From Hoeflea phototrophica DFL-43 (GTDB taxonomy: Bacteria; Pseudomonadota; Alphaproteobacteria; Rhizobiales; Rhizobiaceae), in assembly GCF_000154705.2 (NCBI RefSeq), contig NZ_CM002917.1, positions 1,754,461-1,818,460 on the forward strand: a DNA stretch of 64,000 bases. Direction: 5' to 3'. The position numbers and the translations under genes are program-made. Under the pieces are notes generated by a model that worked only from the letters and a program-made list of their open reading frames with translations, made no database searches and was not told the DNA's origin. Positions 37,088 to 48,379 of this stretch are shown here, one piece after another (within the stretch, counting starts at the first letter, position 1; each line of letters begins with the position of its first letter).

Positions 37088-38614
37088 ATGGTGGAATCTG
37101 AAGCGCAGGGGCGTCTGCCCGGCATCAATCCAATATCGGTGGTCGATATCGGCTCCAACTCCGTCCGACTCGTTATCTATGAGGGGCTCAACCGGGCGCC
37201 GACGGTGCTTTTCAATGAGAAGGTGCTGTGTGGGCTGGGCAAGGGGCTTGCCGCAACCGGTCGCATGGATGAGACCGCGATTGACCGTGCCTTGGCTGCG
37301 CTCAAGCGGTTCCGCGCCCTCTCAGAACAGGCCCGCGCCTTCGAGATGCATGTCCTTGCCACCGCCGCAGCCCGCGAAGCTGAAAACGGTGCAGCCTTCA
37401 TCGACAATGCGGAATCCATTCTCGGCCGGCCGGTCAAGGTGCTGACCGGCGAGGAGGAGGCGCGTTACTCGGCAATGGGCATCATTGCCGGATATTTTGA
37501 ACCTGACGGTGTCGCCGGAGATCTTGGTGGCGGTTCTCTCGAACTGGTCGATGTGCGCGGCTCCAGCTACTCGGGCGGACAGACCTTGCCGCTGGGCGGT
37601 CTGCGCCTGGCCGAGCTTTCGGACAATTCCATCTCCAAGGCGCGCACCATCGCCCGCCAGCATCTCAGGAAAGCCGCGGTTCTCAAAGGTGCCGAGGGGC
37701 GGACGTTCTATGCGGTTGGCGGAACCTGGCGCAACATTGCCAAGCTGCACATGGATCAGCGCGGCTATCCGCTGCATATGATGCAGGCCTATGAGATCGA
37801 TGCGCCCGAGGCCCTTGAGTTCCTGGCGAGCGTTGCTGCCATGAAGCAGTCCAAGATCGATGGGATAAAGGTGATTTCGCGCAACCGGCGGACGCTGCTG
37901 CCCTATGGCGCGGTGGCGCTGCAGGAAGTGCTGACCACGATGGGTGCCGCGCGGGTCAGCTTTTCCGCGCTCGGCGTGCGTGAAGGCTATCTCTATTCGC
38001 TGTTGGGCCGTGCTGAGGCTGGGCGCGATCCGTTGCTCACCGCCGCAGGCGAACTGGCGATCCTGCGTGCCCGCTCCCCCGAACATGCCCGTGAACTTGC
38101 CTCCTGGACCGGAAAGATGTTTCCGGTCTTCGGGGTCAGCGAAAGCGTTGAAGAAGCCCGCTACCGCCAGGCGGCATGTCTTCTCGCCGATATCTCCTGG
38201 CGCGCGCATCCGGATTATCGTGGCCTTCAGGCCCTCAACATCATTGCCCACAGCACCTTCACCGGCATCAGTCATGCAGGCCGAGCCTACATTGCTTTGA
38301 CAAGCTATTACCGCTTCGAGGGCCTCAATGATGATGGCGTCTCCTCGCGGCTTGCGGCAATTGCCGGACCGAAATACCTCGAACACGCAAAGCTCTTGGG
38401 CGGGATGCTCCGGGTCGTTTACCTGTTCTCCGCTTCCATGCCGGGCATGATCCCAAGACTGGCATTTGAGCCCGCCCAACCTTCAGACGGCGACGTCGAG
38501 ATTGTGCTCGTTGCGCCACGCGATTGCGAAGCATTGCTGGGCGAGCGGCTTGAAGGCCGTCTCCAGCAATTGTCCAAACTGACTGGCAAGAAACTCGGGT
38601 TTCGCTTGGCCTGA
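37088..38614 (+). CDS. ppx: Exopolyphosphatase / GppA-type phosphatase
   Basis: Hydrolyses terminal phosphates of polyphosphate (and possibly pppGpp). The 508-residue product starts with a 15-residue lead then VVDIGSNSVRLVIYEG, the ASKHA phosphate-1 loop. Later blocks are VLATAAAREAENGAAF, LTGEEEARYSAMGII, GDLGGGSLELVDVRG and YAVGGTWRNIAKL. A C-terminal HD-like helical domain follows, as in rhizobial Ppx proteins. The ppk-ppx pairing here is the usual one for making and degrading polyphosphate. Confidence 0.96.
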   Translation: MVESEAQGRLPGINPISVVDIGSNSVRLVIYEGLNRAPTVLFNEKVLCGLGKGLAATGRMDETAIDRALAALKRFRALSEQARAFEMHVLATAAAREAENGAAFIDNAESILGRPVKVLTGEEEARYSAMGIIAGYFEPDGVAGDLGGGSLELVDVRGSSYSGGQTLPLGGLRLAELSDNSISKARTIARQHLRKAAVLKGAEGRTFYAVGGTWRNIAKLHMDQRGYPLHMMQAYEIDAPEALEFLASVAAMKQSKIDGIKVISRNRRTLLPYGAVALQEVLTTMGAARVSFSALGVREGYLYSLLGRAEAGRDPLLTAAGELAILRARSPEHARELASWTGKMFPVFGVSESVEEARYRQAACLLADISWRAHPDYRGLQALNIIAHSTFTGISHAGRAYIALTSYYRFEGLNDDGVSSRLAAIAGPKYLEHAKLLGGMLRVVYLFSASMPGMIPRLAFEPAQPSDGDVEIVLVAPRDCEALLGERLEGRLQQLSKLTGKKLGFRLA

Positions 38615-38750
38615 GCGTCTGGCTGCGTGTACTCCGCCTCGATCACACAATCAGAATGGTTTGGATCTACGCACCAGCTGCCGCCGCGTTGCATCCATAT
38701 GGAATAAATGAGATAGGCAGCGCGTGGGAACGGATTTGGAGTAAGCCGCG

Positions 38751-40046
38751 ATGGGCGCACAAGGTCGGCTGAAAAGCCTGCGGAAACTTCTGGCGCATGC
38801 GCGTGAGCTTTTGGAGCTGGATATCGGGTTCAGGCTTTGGGACGGCTCGCGTGTGCCCGAAGATCTTGCGGATGATGCATTTGCCATCCATTTCGCTGAC
38901 GAGAACCTGATTGCGGCTTTGATCCGCTCGCCCAATCCGGAAACCCTGCTCAATCTCTGGGTTTCCAAGCGCATCGATCTCGTCAATGGCGACATGTTCG
39001 ATCTGGTGGCGCGGCGGCCGAAGGTTCGCACCCGCAACATTCGCAAGAAAGTCAGCAAGTTTCTGGCCTTGAACACGGCGCGGAAATTCCTGTTTCTCGA
39101 CAAGGGCGGCCCCTGGCCGCTGACCGATCAGCCTGACGAGAAACCCTCCGATGGGGATGCCGAAGAGAACCAGAAAAACATCGCCTATCACTACGACGTC
39201 TCCAACGCCTTCTATAAGCTCTTTCTCGATGACCAGATGGTCTACACCTGCGGCTATTGCACCGATTGGGACAATGACATCCACCAGATGCAGACTGACA
39301 AGCTGGAGATGATCTGCCGCAAGCTGCGCCTCAAGCCGGGCGATACGATGCTCGATATCGGCTTCGGCTGGGGCTCTCTGGCGCTCTATGCAGCCAGGAA
39401 TTACGGTGCGCACGTGACCGGCGTGACCTTGTCAAAGGAGCAACTCGATCATGCCCGGGCCAGAGCCGAAGAAATGGGCCTTGCCGACCGGGTTCGTTTC
39501 GAACTTCTCGACTATGCCGAAATAGAAGGTCAGTTCGATAAGATCACTTCAATCGGCATGCATGAACATATCGGCATCGACAATTATGCGACTTACTACT
39601 CAACCGTCGCGCGGGTGCTTAAACCGGGTGGGATCTACCTCCACCACGCCATCACCCGGCCTGCCAAGAAAGACGCCAGAACCTTCCGCAAGAAGAACAA
39701 GGAATTCAAACTCCTGACCAAATACATCTTCCCCGGTGGCGAGCTCGATCATATCGGCAACACGGTGATGATGCTCGAGCAGCACGGCTTCGAGGTTCAT
39801 GATGTTGAGAATTGGCGCGAGCACTATCAGCGCACCTGCCGGCTCTGGCATGACCGTCTGCTGGCCAACTACGATGCGGCGGTGGCCGAAGTGGGCGAGG
39901 TCAAGACCAGGCTATGGCTGGTCTATCTGGGCGGATGTTCCATTGCGTTTGAACGCAACACCGTCAAGCTCTATCAGACTGTGACCACCCGCGGAGGCCG
40001 CGGGCCGGCCGGCCTGCCGCCGACAAGGGCTGATTTGTATCGGTAG
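38751..40046 (+). CDS. Cyclopropane-fatty-acyl-phospholipid synthase family protein
   Basis: 431-residue SAM-dependent lipid methyltransferase of the Cfa family. The SAM motif is MLDIGFGWGSLALYAAR (about residues 200-216) and the acyl-chain region AYHYDVSNAFYKLFLD, YTCGY and GMHEHIGID are conserved. The C-terminal third FIFPGGEL and TVKLYQTV differ from the shorter Cfa at 28808, so this is likely a distinct paralogue (a C17-like cyclopropanating or other lipid C-methylating enzyme). The position next to ppx suggests a membrane-stress context, by inference only. Confidence 0.9.
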   Translation: MGAQGRLKSLRKLLAHARELLELDIGFRLWDGSRVPEDLADDAFAIHFADENLIAALIRSPNPETLLNLWVSKRIDLVNGDMFDLVARRPKVRTRNIRKKVSKFLALNTARKFLFLDKGGPWPLTDQPDEKPSDGDAEENQKNIAYHYDVSNAFYKLFLDDQMVYTCGYCTDWDNDIHQMQTDKLEMICRKLRLKPGDTMLDIGFGWGSLALYAARNYGAHVTGVTLSKEQLDHARARAEEMGLADRVRFELLDYAEIEGQFDKITSIGMHEHIGIDNYATYYSTVARVLKPGGIYLHHAITRPAKKDARTFRKKNKEFKLLTKYIFPGGELDHIGNTVMMLEQHGFEVHDVENWREHYQRTCRLWHDRLLANYDAAVAEVGEVKTRLWLVYLGGCSIAFERNTVKLYQTVTTRGGRGPAGLPPTRADLYR

Positions 40047-40269
40047 GCCGCCTGCATCCGGTTACTTGGCAAAGAAAAAGGCCGGGCGAAACTCGCACCG
40101 ACCTTCCTGCCTTGCCTCGACACATCTGCCAGTACATCCGTGGTCAGCGTGGAGACAAATTCCTTTGTTTATCAGTATATGGTGCGTCCGGGCGCTATTG
40201 CAAGGCCCGACCTTGTTTAGAGGCGCGGATGATCCGGCGCTTGTCAAAGACTTCAACATTGCGGCAGGC

Positions 40270-40782
40270 TCAAACGGCAGGCGGAAGATGGCGGTAGACA
40301 ATGTCCTCGGCATCCATCCGCGGTGCCGCAGGATCAACCGTTCCGCCGATCCGTTTGGCCACTGCATGTGATTGCAGATTGTCCGGATCCACATAACTCA
40401 CAAGGGTCTTCAAATTGCGTGTGTGCCAGGCCCAGTCGAGCATGCCAGCAGCGGCTTCCGAAGCATAGCCCTTGCATTCATACCCTTCATAAAGAAGCCA
40501 TCCCAGTTCTTTTTCTGGGAAAAGCGGTCCGTGATTGATACCCACTTGACCGATGCATGCCTTCGTTGCTTTGAGTTCGATCATGAGCGCACCGTGGCCA
40601 TAAAAGCTCCAGCAGGCATGGTCGTGGCAGAACATTCCCCAAGCCGCACGCCTGTCGTACGGACCGCCCATGCCCGCGGACCGATCTGAAGCAAGAAACA
40701 TCTCATACTCGGCGAAATCACCCAGACTTTGCGGCCTCAACGTCAACCGCTCGGTGGTGATGGTTACAATCCCCTCGTACAT
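40270..40782 (-). CDS. GNAT-family N-acetyltransferase (RimJ/RimL-like)
   Basis: 170-residue acetyltransferase with a RimJ/RimL-type opening, ITTERLTLRPQSLGDFAEYE. The acetyl-CoA region is CIGQVGINHG, ELGWLLYEGYECKGYASEAA (the Q/RxxGxG/A-like P-loop with KGYAS) and VSYVDPDNLQSHAVAKRIGG. It may acetylate a ribosomal protein, an antibiotic or a small amine; substrate unknown. Start 40782 has GAGAGGACC upstream. The 223-bp gap to the Cfa-like gene (40047-40269) holds no gene I can support. Confidence 0.9.
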   Translation of the reverse strand: MYEGIVTITTERLTLRPQSLGDFAEYEMFLASDRSAGMGGPYDRRAAWGMFCHDHACWSFYGHGALMIELKATKACIGQVGINHGPLFPEKELGWLLYEGYECKGYASEAAAGMLDWAWHTRNLKTLVSYVDPDNLQSHAVAKRIGGTVDPAAPRMDAEDIVYRHLPPAV

Positions 40783-40875
40783 ATTGGTCCTCTCTCGAAA
40801 AGTGAGAGTGCTTACAATGCCGCGATAACGGATTTGTGTGCTGTTGGGCAGGAAGCTAGACTGCCGGTCAATCGG

Positions 40876-42027
40876 CTAAACCTCGACGGCTTCCACCTTC
40901 TTGCCGGTAAACTTGAGCGCCAGTTCGCCGCGGATCAGCTTGAGTGCTCGCCCGCCAAACAGCTCCCGCCGCCATCCCTTGAGCGCTGCCACATCAGCAT
41001 CTTCGCCCTGTGACGCGATGGCTTCCAGATCATCCGCGGTGGCAATGATCTTGGCGGCGACATTTTCCTTCTCCACCGTGAGCTTGAGCAATACCCGCAG
41101 CAACTCGATGGCGGCCTGCGCACCCTCCGGCGCCTGTTTTGGCCGTGGCAGGCGCGGCATGTCTTCCTTGGCTGTCCCCAAAGCCTCATTGACGACTTCG
41201 ATCAGCTTTGCCCCCGATGCAGACCGTTCCCATCCGCGCGGGATCGTGCGCAGACGCGACAGCGCCTCGACATCGGCCGGCTGCTGCTGGGCGACTTCAT
41301 AGAGTGCATCGTCCTTGAGAATCCGCCCGCGTGGAACATTGCGGGCCTTTGCCTCCCGCTCCCGCCATGCCGCCGCGTGCTGCAGCACGCAAAGTTCGAC
41401 TGGCTTGCGAACCCGCATTTTCAAGCGGCGCCAGGCGTCGGACGGCTCGATTTCATAGGTGGCGCGCGATTCCAGAACCGCCATCTCGTCGGCCACCCAG
41501 TGGCTCCGGCCTTCTGCCTTGAGCCGTGAAAGCAACTCGAGATAGACGTCGCGCAAATGGGTCACATCAGCCAACGCATAGTCAAGCTGCTTGTCACTCA
41601 GGGGTCTGCGGCTCCAGTCGGTGAACCGCGATGACTTGTCGATATGCGCGCCTGTGATCCGTGAGACCAGCTGGTCATAGGAGATCGATTCGCCGAAGCC
41701 GCAGACCATCGCGGCCACCTGCGTATCGAAAATCGGATGCGGAACAAGGTCCCCGCGATGGACCATGATTTCGATGTCCTGACGTGCGGCATGGAACACC
41801 TTGACCACGGACGTGTCCGCCATCAGCTCGAAAAACGGCTTGAGATCAATGCCTTCCGCAAGCGGGTCGACGATTCCCTCGTCGTCCGGTCCAGCCATCT
41901 GGATCAGGCACAGTTCGGGCCAGTAGGTGGTCTCTCGCAGAAACTCGGTGTCAACGGTGACAAATTCATGGGCTGCAAGGCGGGCGCAAAAGGCGGCGAG
42001 CGCCTCGGTCGTTGTAATCATGTCCAT
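40876..42027 (-). CDS. rnd: Ribonuclease D
   Basis: 3'-5' exoribonuclease of tRNA 3'-end maturation. The 383-residue product has the DEDD exonuclease motifs EFVTVDTEFLRETTYWP (Exo I, D and E), FHAARQDIEIM (Exo II) and QLDYALADVTHLRDVY (Exo III, Y type). An HRDC-like domain follows (residues about 210-290, LQHAAAWREREAKARN and PRGRILKDDALYEVA). Start 42027 or the second ATG two codons in. Its start is 9 bases after the stop of the MFS gene, so the two may form a minus-strand unit. Confidence 0.96.
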   Translation of the reverse strand: MDMITTTEALAAFCARLAAHEFVTVDTEFLRETTYWPELCLIQMAGPDDEGIVDPLAEGIDLKPFFELMADTSVVKVFHAARQDIEIMVHRGDLVPHPIFDTQVAAMVCGFGESISYDQLVSRITGAHIDKSSRFTDWSRRPLSDKQLDYALADVTHLRDVYLELLSRLKAEGRSHWVADEMAVLESRATYEIEPSDAWRRLKMRVRKPVELCVLQHAAAWREREAKARNVPRGRILKDDALYEVAQQQPADVEALSRLRTIPRGWERSASGAKLIEVVNEALGTAKEDMPRLPRPKQAPEGAQAAIELLRVLLKLTVEKENVAAKIIATADDLEAIASQGEDADVAALKGWRRELFGGRALKLIRGELALKFTGKKVEAVEV

Positions 42028-42036
42028 ATCTGGCGT

Positions 42037-43326
42037 TTAACCGGATTTTTCCGGTTTGTCTTGTGCCCGATCACCATTTTGGCTGGCATCTTGATCACTC
42101 TGCTCGATGTTGGCCGATTGCGTCGCCATTCGGGCGAACACCGGGGATGTGCGCAACAGTGCTGCAAACCGGCCGCGATCAGGCTCATCGGGCGCGCCAC
42201 GGACAATGCGGACAATGGTGTAGAGCACGAAAGCGCCATGCATGGCGCAGACATAGGTGAAGAATGCAATCGCCCCGAACCAGTCGACGAGGATTGCCGA
42301 AAGCAGCGGGCCGATCGACGCGCCAATCGCCCAGAAGAACATCAGCCCCGAAGCGATCTGCACATATTCGCCGGCCTCCGCCTTGTCGTTGGCATGCGCC
42401 GCCGACAGCGAATACAGAGGCATGGTGAATGCGCCCCACAGGAAAATGCCAGCCAGATTGAGGGCCAGATTGCTCCCGGCAAACCACACCATGGCGAGCC
42501 CCGTCAGGGTTGACCCGGCGGTGGCCATCAACAGCACCGAGCGGCGGCTGATGATGTCGGAGAGATAGCCCAAAGGATATTGCAGCACGATGCCGCCAAT
42601 GATGCCGGCGCTCATGAACGAGGCGATGTCAGACACATTGAGACCAAGTCCTTCCGCATAGAGCGGACCGACTGAGCGGAACGAAGCGGTGGTCAGCCCC
42701 ACGGTGACGGCACCGGCACAGGCCAGCGGCGAGACGGCGAACAACCGCTTTGGATTGAAGGAGAACGGTGCTGGCGGGGCAGGGTTCGACCGGTCGGCAA
42801 GCGCCACCGGCACGATCGACAGGATGATCAGCATGGTCATCACCGCGAAAATCTCGAAACCGCCGATGCCGAACACCGGCAGCATATACTGCGACAGTGT
42901 CACAGCGCCGAGATCGACAAAGCGGTAGATCGCCAGCGTTCTGGCCCGGTTTGAATTGTTGACCTGCGCATTGATCCAGCTTTCGACATTGGCAAACATC
43001 GAGGCGAAGCAAATCCCGGTGACAAGCCGCATCAGGAACCAGAAGAACGGATCGATGATGATGACCATGGCGAGCGACGCACAGGCTGCAATCGCTGCAA
43101 GGGCCGCGAAAGCGCGAATGTGTCCGGCGGTTCTGAGCAGCCACGGGGTCACCCAGCAGCCGACAATGAAACCGAAATAATACCCCGCGCCCGAAAGGCC
43201 GATTACCGTGGCCGAAAACCCTTCCGCCGAGCCGCGCAGCGTGACCAGAGTGCCTTGCAGGCCGTTGCCTGCCAAAAGCACGCCGGCGGTGATCAGGAGC
43301 GGGAAAAGCGGGCGAAGCGAATGCAT
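42037..43326 (-). CDS. MFS transporter (YcaD-like)
   Basis: Inner-membrane major facilitator of 429 residues with 12 predicted helices, in two six-helix halves. Features include FSATVIGLSGAGYYFGFIVG and CWVTPWLLRTAGHIRAFAAL, near the helix 2-3 loop, and PLGYLSDIISRRSVL after helix 8. It has the cytoplasmic loop pattern of the YcaD/sugar-like MFS group. Substrate unknown. The C-terminal 20 residues are polar and include acidic and basic clusters. Confidence 0.92.
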   Translation of the reverse strand: MHSLRPLFPLLITAGVLLAGNGLQGTLVTLRGSAEGFSATVIGLSGAGYYFGFIVGCWVTPWLLRTAGHIRAFAALAAIAACASLAMVIIIDPFFWFLMRLVTGICFASMFANVESWINAQVNNSNRARTLAIYRFVDLGAVTLSQYMLPVFGIGGFEIFAVMTMLIILSIVPVALADRSNPAPPAPFSFNPKRLFAVSPLACAGAVTVGLTTASFRSVGPLYAEGLGLNVSDIASFMSAGIIGGIVLQYPLGYLSDIISRRSVLLMATAGSTLTGLAMVWFAGSNLALNLAGIFLWGAFTMPLYSLSAAHANDKAEAGEYVQIASGLMFFWAIGASIGPLLSAILVDWFGAIAFFTYVCAMHGAFVLYTIVRIVRGAPDEPDRGRFAALLRTSPVFARMATQSANIEQSDQDASQNGDRAQDKPEKSG

Positions 43327-43559
43327 GATGGTCCGGGCGAGAGGTTTGCCTGGACGGATCCTTACATGGAATTGGGCGAGTCGTCGCCCTGAAAACCCGC
43401 CACTGCCGGGCCCGATTGCGCCCTTTCAACTTGACAAACCGGATGCGCCATGCGCTTTTCCGCGCGATTTCGACCGTGCGCCGAAACGGTGATGGATCGC
43501 GTTCACTTTCCCGCCGATCCACCGTTGTCAGCGCGACGCCCCAGCCTTGAGGATTTGAC

Positions 43560-45347
43560 ATGCATCGCTACCGTTCACACACCTGCGCCGCGCTTCGCAA
43601 GAGCGACACCGGCGCCAATGTCCGGCTTTCGGGCTGGGTGCACCGCGTGCGCGACCATGGCGGCGTGCTGTTCATCGACCTGCGCGATCATTACGGCCTG
43701 ACCCAGGTCGTCGCCGATCCGGATTCGCCCGCCTTCAAGATCGCCGAGACCGTGCGCGGTGAATGGGTGATCCGCATCGACGGTGTCGTCAAGGAGCGGA
43801 TGGCCGACACCATCAACCCCAATCTCGGCACCGGCGAGATCGAAGTCTTCGCCCAGGAGATCGAAGTCCTGTCGTCCGCCAAGGAACTGCCGTTGCCGGT
43901 GTTCGGCGAGCCTGATTATCCCGAGGACGTGCGCCTCAAATACCGCTTCCTCGATCTGCGCCGGGAAACCTTGCACAAGAACATCGTCACCCGCACCAAG
44001 GTGATCGCCGACATGCGCAAGCGCATGACCGACATCGGTTTTGCCGAATACGCGACGCCGATCCTGACCGCGTCCTCGCCTGAAGGTGCGCGCGACTTTC
44101 TGGTGCCGAGCCGCATTCATCCCGGACAGTTCTACGCGCTGCCGCAGGCGCCGCAGCAGTACAAGCAGCTGCTGATGGTCGCGGGCTTCGACCGTTATTT
44201 CCAGATCGCGCCGTGCTTCCGCGACGAGGACCCGCGTGCCGACCGCCTGCCGGGCGAATTCTACCAGCTCGACCTCGAGATGAGCTTCGTCACCCAGGAA
44301 GACGTCTGGGACACGATGGAGCCGGTGATGCGCGGCGTGTTCGAGGAATTTGCCGAGGGCAAGCCGGTCACCCAGGAATTCCGCCGCATTCCCTATGACG
44401 AGGCCGTCCGCAAATACGGCTCCGACAAGCCGGATCTGCGCAATCCGATCGAGATGCAGGCCGTCACCGAGCATTTCGCCGGTTCCGGCTTCAAGGTCTT
44501 TGCCGGGATGATCGCCAACAACCCGAAGGTCGAAGTCTGGGCAATCCCGGCCAAGACCGGCGGCAGCCGCGCATTCTGTGACCGGATGAACTCCTGGGCG
44601 CAGGGGCAGGGACAGCCGGGCCTCGGTTACATCTTCTGGCGCAAGGAAGGCGATACTCTCGAAGGCGCCGGTCCGATAGCCAAGAACATCGGTCCGGAGC
44701 GCACTGAAGCCATTCGCCTGCAGATGGGCCTGGAAGACGGCGACGCCTGCTTCTTCGCCGCCGGTGATCCGGCCAAGTTCGCCCGCTTTGCCGGTGACGC
44801 CCGCACCCGCGCCGGCGAAGAGCTGAACCTGGTCGATGAGAACCGCTTCGAGCTCTGCTGGATTGTCGATTTCCCGTTCTACGAATGGGACGAGGACGCC
44901 AAGAAGGTCGAGTTCGCCCACAATCCGTTCTCGATGCCGCAGGGCGGCATGGAAGCGCTGGAGACCCAGGATCCGCTGACGCTCAAGGCCTACCAGTACG
45001 ATCTGGTCTGCAACGGCTTCGAGATCGCCTCGGGCTCGATCCGGAACCAGTCGCCCGAACTGATGGTCAAGGCCTTCGAGAAGGTTGGCTTGAGCCAGGC
45101 CGATGTAGAGGAGCGCTTCGGTGGTCTCTACCGGGCGTTCCAGTACGGCGCGCCGCCGCATGGCGGCATGGCGGCCGGTGTCGACCGGGTGATCATGCTC
45201 ATTGTCGGCGCAAAGAACCTGCGCGAAGTGGCGCTGTTCCCAATGAACCAGCAGGCCCAGGATCTTCTGATGGGGGCGCCAAGCCCGGCCGCGCCGGCAC
45301 AGATGCGCGAACTTTCGCTGCGCGCGATCCCGCCGAAAGCCGAGTAG
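43560..45347 (+). CDS. aspS: Aspartyl-tRNA synthetase
   Basis: Class II synthetase that charges tRNA-Asp (and, in alphaproteobacteria, often also tRNA-Asn). The 595-residue product opens with the anticodon OB-fold ([38 protein letters not shown]). Motif 2 is [19 protein letters not shown]. Motif 3 is [13 protein letters not shown], with the bacterial GAD insertion between about residues 290 and 430. Start at 43560; the 233-bp gap to the divergent MFS gene contains its promoter. No asparaginyl-tRNA synthetase is in this window, which would bear on whether it is non-discriminating. Confidence 0.98.
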   Translation: MHRYRSHTCAALRKSDTGANVRLSGWVHRVRDHGGVLFIDLRDHYGLTQVVADPDSPAFKIAETVRGEWVIRIDGVVKERMADTINPNLGTGEIEVFAQEIEVLSSAKELPLPVFGEPDYPEDVRLKYRFLDLRRETLHKNIVTRTKVIADMRKRMTDIGFAEYATPILTASSPEGARDFLVPSRIHPGQFYALPQAPQQYKQLLMVAGFDRYFQIAPCFRDEDPRADRLPGEFYQLDLEMSFVTQEDVWDTMEPVMRGVFEEFAEGKPVTQEFRRIPYDEAVRKYGSDKPDLRNPIEMQAVTEHFAGSGFKVFAGMIANNPKVEVWAIPAKTGGSRAFCDRMNSWAQGQGQPGLGYIFWRKEGDTLEGAGPIAKNIGPERTEAIRLQMGLEDGDACFFAAGDPAKFARFAGDARTRAGEELNLVDENRFELCWIVDFPFYEWDEDAKKVEFAHNPFSMPQGGMEALETQDPLTLKAYQYDLVCNGFEIASGSIRNQSPELMVKAFEKVGLSQADVEERFGGLYRAFQYGAPPHGGMAAGVDRVIMLIVGAKNLREVALFPMNQQAQDLLMGAPSPAAPAQMRELSLRAIPPKAE

Positions 45348-45390
45348 GCTGCAAGCAGGCTTATCTCACGAAAGCCGGAATCAAAAACTG

Positions 45391-45428
45391 AAAAAACCCG
45401 GATAACCTTATGGTTTTCCGGGTTTTTC
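45391..45428. terminator. Bidirectional terminator after aspS
   Basis: AAAAACCCGG (45392-45401) pairs with CCGGGTTTTT (45418-45427), and an inner AACC/GGTT stem closes on a TTAT loop. Because each side ends in A or T runs, the same hairpin can stop aspS and the convergent small ORF. It starts 43 bases past the aspS stop. Confidence 0.9.
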
Positions 45429-45454
45429 TTGTTGAGAAGAGGTCGTTGGAAACC

Positions 45455-45625
45455 TCAGGCCTGCTTGTCTGTGGGCTTCGCTTCCAGATCCAGAAGATCC
45501 TTTTCCGGCGTCGCAGTGGCATCTGGTTCAACTGTTGACTTTGGTTTTGCCTTTGAAGCCGCCTTGGCAGCTTTGCCGGCAGGAGCGGCGGGGATGTCGT
45601 CAGGCTTTGCCTTGAAACGGATCAT
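45455..45625 (-). CDS. Small Ala/Lys-rich hypothetical protein (56 residues)
   Basis: From ATG 45625 the frame encodes a 56-residue product starting MIRFKAKPDDIPAAPAG. It is a low-complexity, alanine/lysine-rich tail with repeated AKAASKAKPK and ends DLLDLEAKPTDKQA. No family is recognised and no membrane segment is visible. The ribosome-binding site is weak. It sits between a bidirectional terminator and a minus-strand unit, so real expression is plausible. The longer frame to 45763 would extend 46 residues without any support. Confidence 0.45.
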   Translation of the reverse strand: MIRFKAKPDDIPAAPAGKAAKAASKAKPKSTVEPDATATPEKDLLDLEAKPTDKQA

Positions 45626-45759
45626 GGAAGAGGTCCAGTGCGTGTCATGAGAATGAACCGTCGAGGCTAGCGACTCTGCGGCTGAAGCGGTTCGATGCAC
45701 GCACCTTGCGCCCGCACTCACAAACAAGCAACCCGGTGAACGCGGATTGTCCGTTCGCC

Positions 45760-46980
45760 TCACTGGTCCGCGGGCTGGTTCGCCGTCACCTCGACATTGA
45801 GCAGGTCAACAAGTGTCTTGGGATCTCCCATGCCTGCGCCCATGATCACCGGCAGGGAAACCGGGTTTTCAGGCTTGGCCGAAACGGTGAGGTTGCCCGG
45901 ATTGTCGAGATAGATGTTGGCCGCCGCCGAGATCTGCTGCTGGAGAGCGGGAATACGCAGCTGTCCGAGCATCAGGGGCAGCATGCCCTTGACTGCCTGA
46001 GCCATCTGCGCCCCCGAAATTCCCTGCTGCTTGCCTGCATACGCGAGCGCCTTGCCGGTCAGTGATTGGTCTTCAAACCGGATCGACGCGCTGACGAAGC
46101 TGAGTTGTTGCGCCAGGCCCATCATTGCAAATCCCAGCCCCTGTTGTGCGGCCTGCGAGTCAGGGTTGGCCGCAGCCAGTTCCTGCGCCTGCTGCATCGC
46201 GCTCATGACTTCGATCGTATATCCCGTGATTTCCAGCGACAGGGCAAGACGCCCGAGATCCTTGAGTGTGAGCGAGTATTCGCTGATATCGAGCGAGCCG
46301 TTCTCGGCTTCCCAGTCGCCAACCATCTTGAAGTCCCCGCTAAGGGTTTGATACCCCAGACCCGCAAATGCATCCCGGACCTTGGGATCGTTGAGCTTGG
46401 AGACATCGACCGAAAGTCCCGAACCGGTCATTTCCACCTGTTGAGAGGAATAATCGTCGGAATAGTTGTTGTCTGCCACAAAACCGGACATGGCAAAGAC
46501 CTGGCTGCCATTCTCTTCGATTTTGATGTCGCCGGTCGAAAAGGTTTCCAACGGGATCACGCCGGGCAGGGGGAGTGCGCCCAGGTCAGCCGGGACAAGC
46601 AGGCCGTTCATTTCGATGTCTGCGACAGAGATTCGCATGGAATCCGCGACGACATCCACGTCCTCGAACTCCACCAGATTGACAAAATAGCTGCCGTCGC
46701 CGTTTTCCTCGATGCCCTTGAAGACAAGATCACCGATGTCGAATTGGCCGCGATTCGATTGCGCTTCGGCCTCGAACCGGGCGGATTTGAGCACAATCGT
46801 ACCGTCGTCCTGCTCGATGTCGTTGAATGTCAGGCTCGCACCGCCCTGGCTGACAATTGCAGCCACCTTGGTGGCGAAATCATCCGCATCGAGCGCCAGG
46901 GCCGGGGCGGCGGCACCCGAAAGGCCGGCCACGAGCAGAGAGACTGAGATCAGATGCTTGGGTGAGTTTTGGAAAGACAT
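45760..46980 (-). CDS. Exported protein of unknown function
   Basis: Unrecognised 406-residue product. A signal peptide (residues 1-29, ending near ALAL) leads into a secreted protein rich in beta-like repeated blocks (VADSMRISVADIEMNGLLV; GSGLSVDVSKLNDPKVRDAF). The last third has a hydrophobic, Gln/Leu-rich stretch (AQELAAANPDSQ; LMLGQLRIPALQQQISAAAN). It is probably periplasmic or envelope-bound, and I cannot assign a function. Start 46980 has a reasonable site (GAATTCC upstream is weak, but the signal peptide decides it). Confidence 0.78.
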   Translation of the reverse strand: MSFQNSPKHLISVSLLVAGLSGAAAPALALDADDFATKVAAIVSQGGASLTFNDIEQDDGTIVLKSARFEAEAQSNRGQFDIGDLVFKGIEENGDGSYFVNLVEFEDVDVVADSMRISVADIEMNGLLVPADLGALPLPGVIPLETFSTGDIKIEENGSQVFAMSGFVADNNYSDDYSSQQVEMTGSGLSVDVSKLNDPKVRDAFAGLGYQTLSGDFKMVGDWEAENGSLDISEYSLTLKDLGRLALSLEITGYTIEVMSAMQQAQELAAANPDSQAAQQGLGFAMMGLAQQLSFVSASIRFEDQSLTGKALAYAGKQQGISGAQMAQAVKGMLPLMLGQLRIPALQQQISAAANIYLDNPGNLTVSAKPENPVSLPVIMGAGMGDPKTLVDLLNVEVTANQPADQ

Positions 46981-47108
46981 GGAATTCCCTTATTCTTGCC
47001 ATGAGGCTCTGGTGGCCATTCGGGCATGGTGCCAAATCGTTTGCACAAATTATGTTCGTCTGTCCGCAACGTCCACAGCATTGTGGTGCGGGTAAGGCTA
47101 CAGTCATT

Positions 47109-48374
<1,266 letters not shown>

Positions 48375-48379
48375 GCCGG

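Noticed and set aside
40066..40371. 101-residue plus-strand ORF after the second cyclopropane synthase-like gene
   Set aside because: It overlaps the GNAT gene and has no family features.
43575..45161. 528-codon minus-strand frame
   Set aside because: Antisense of aspS, which is unmistakable by its class II motifs.
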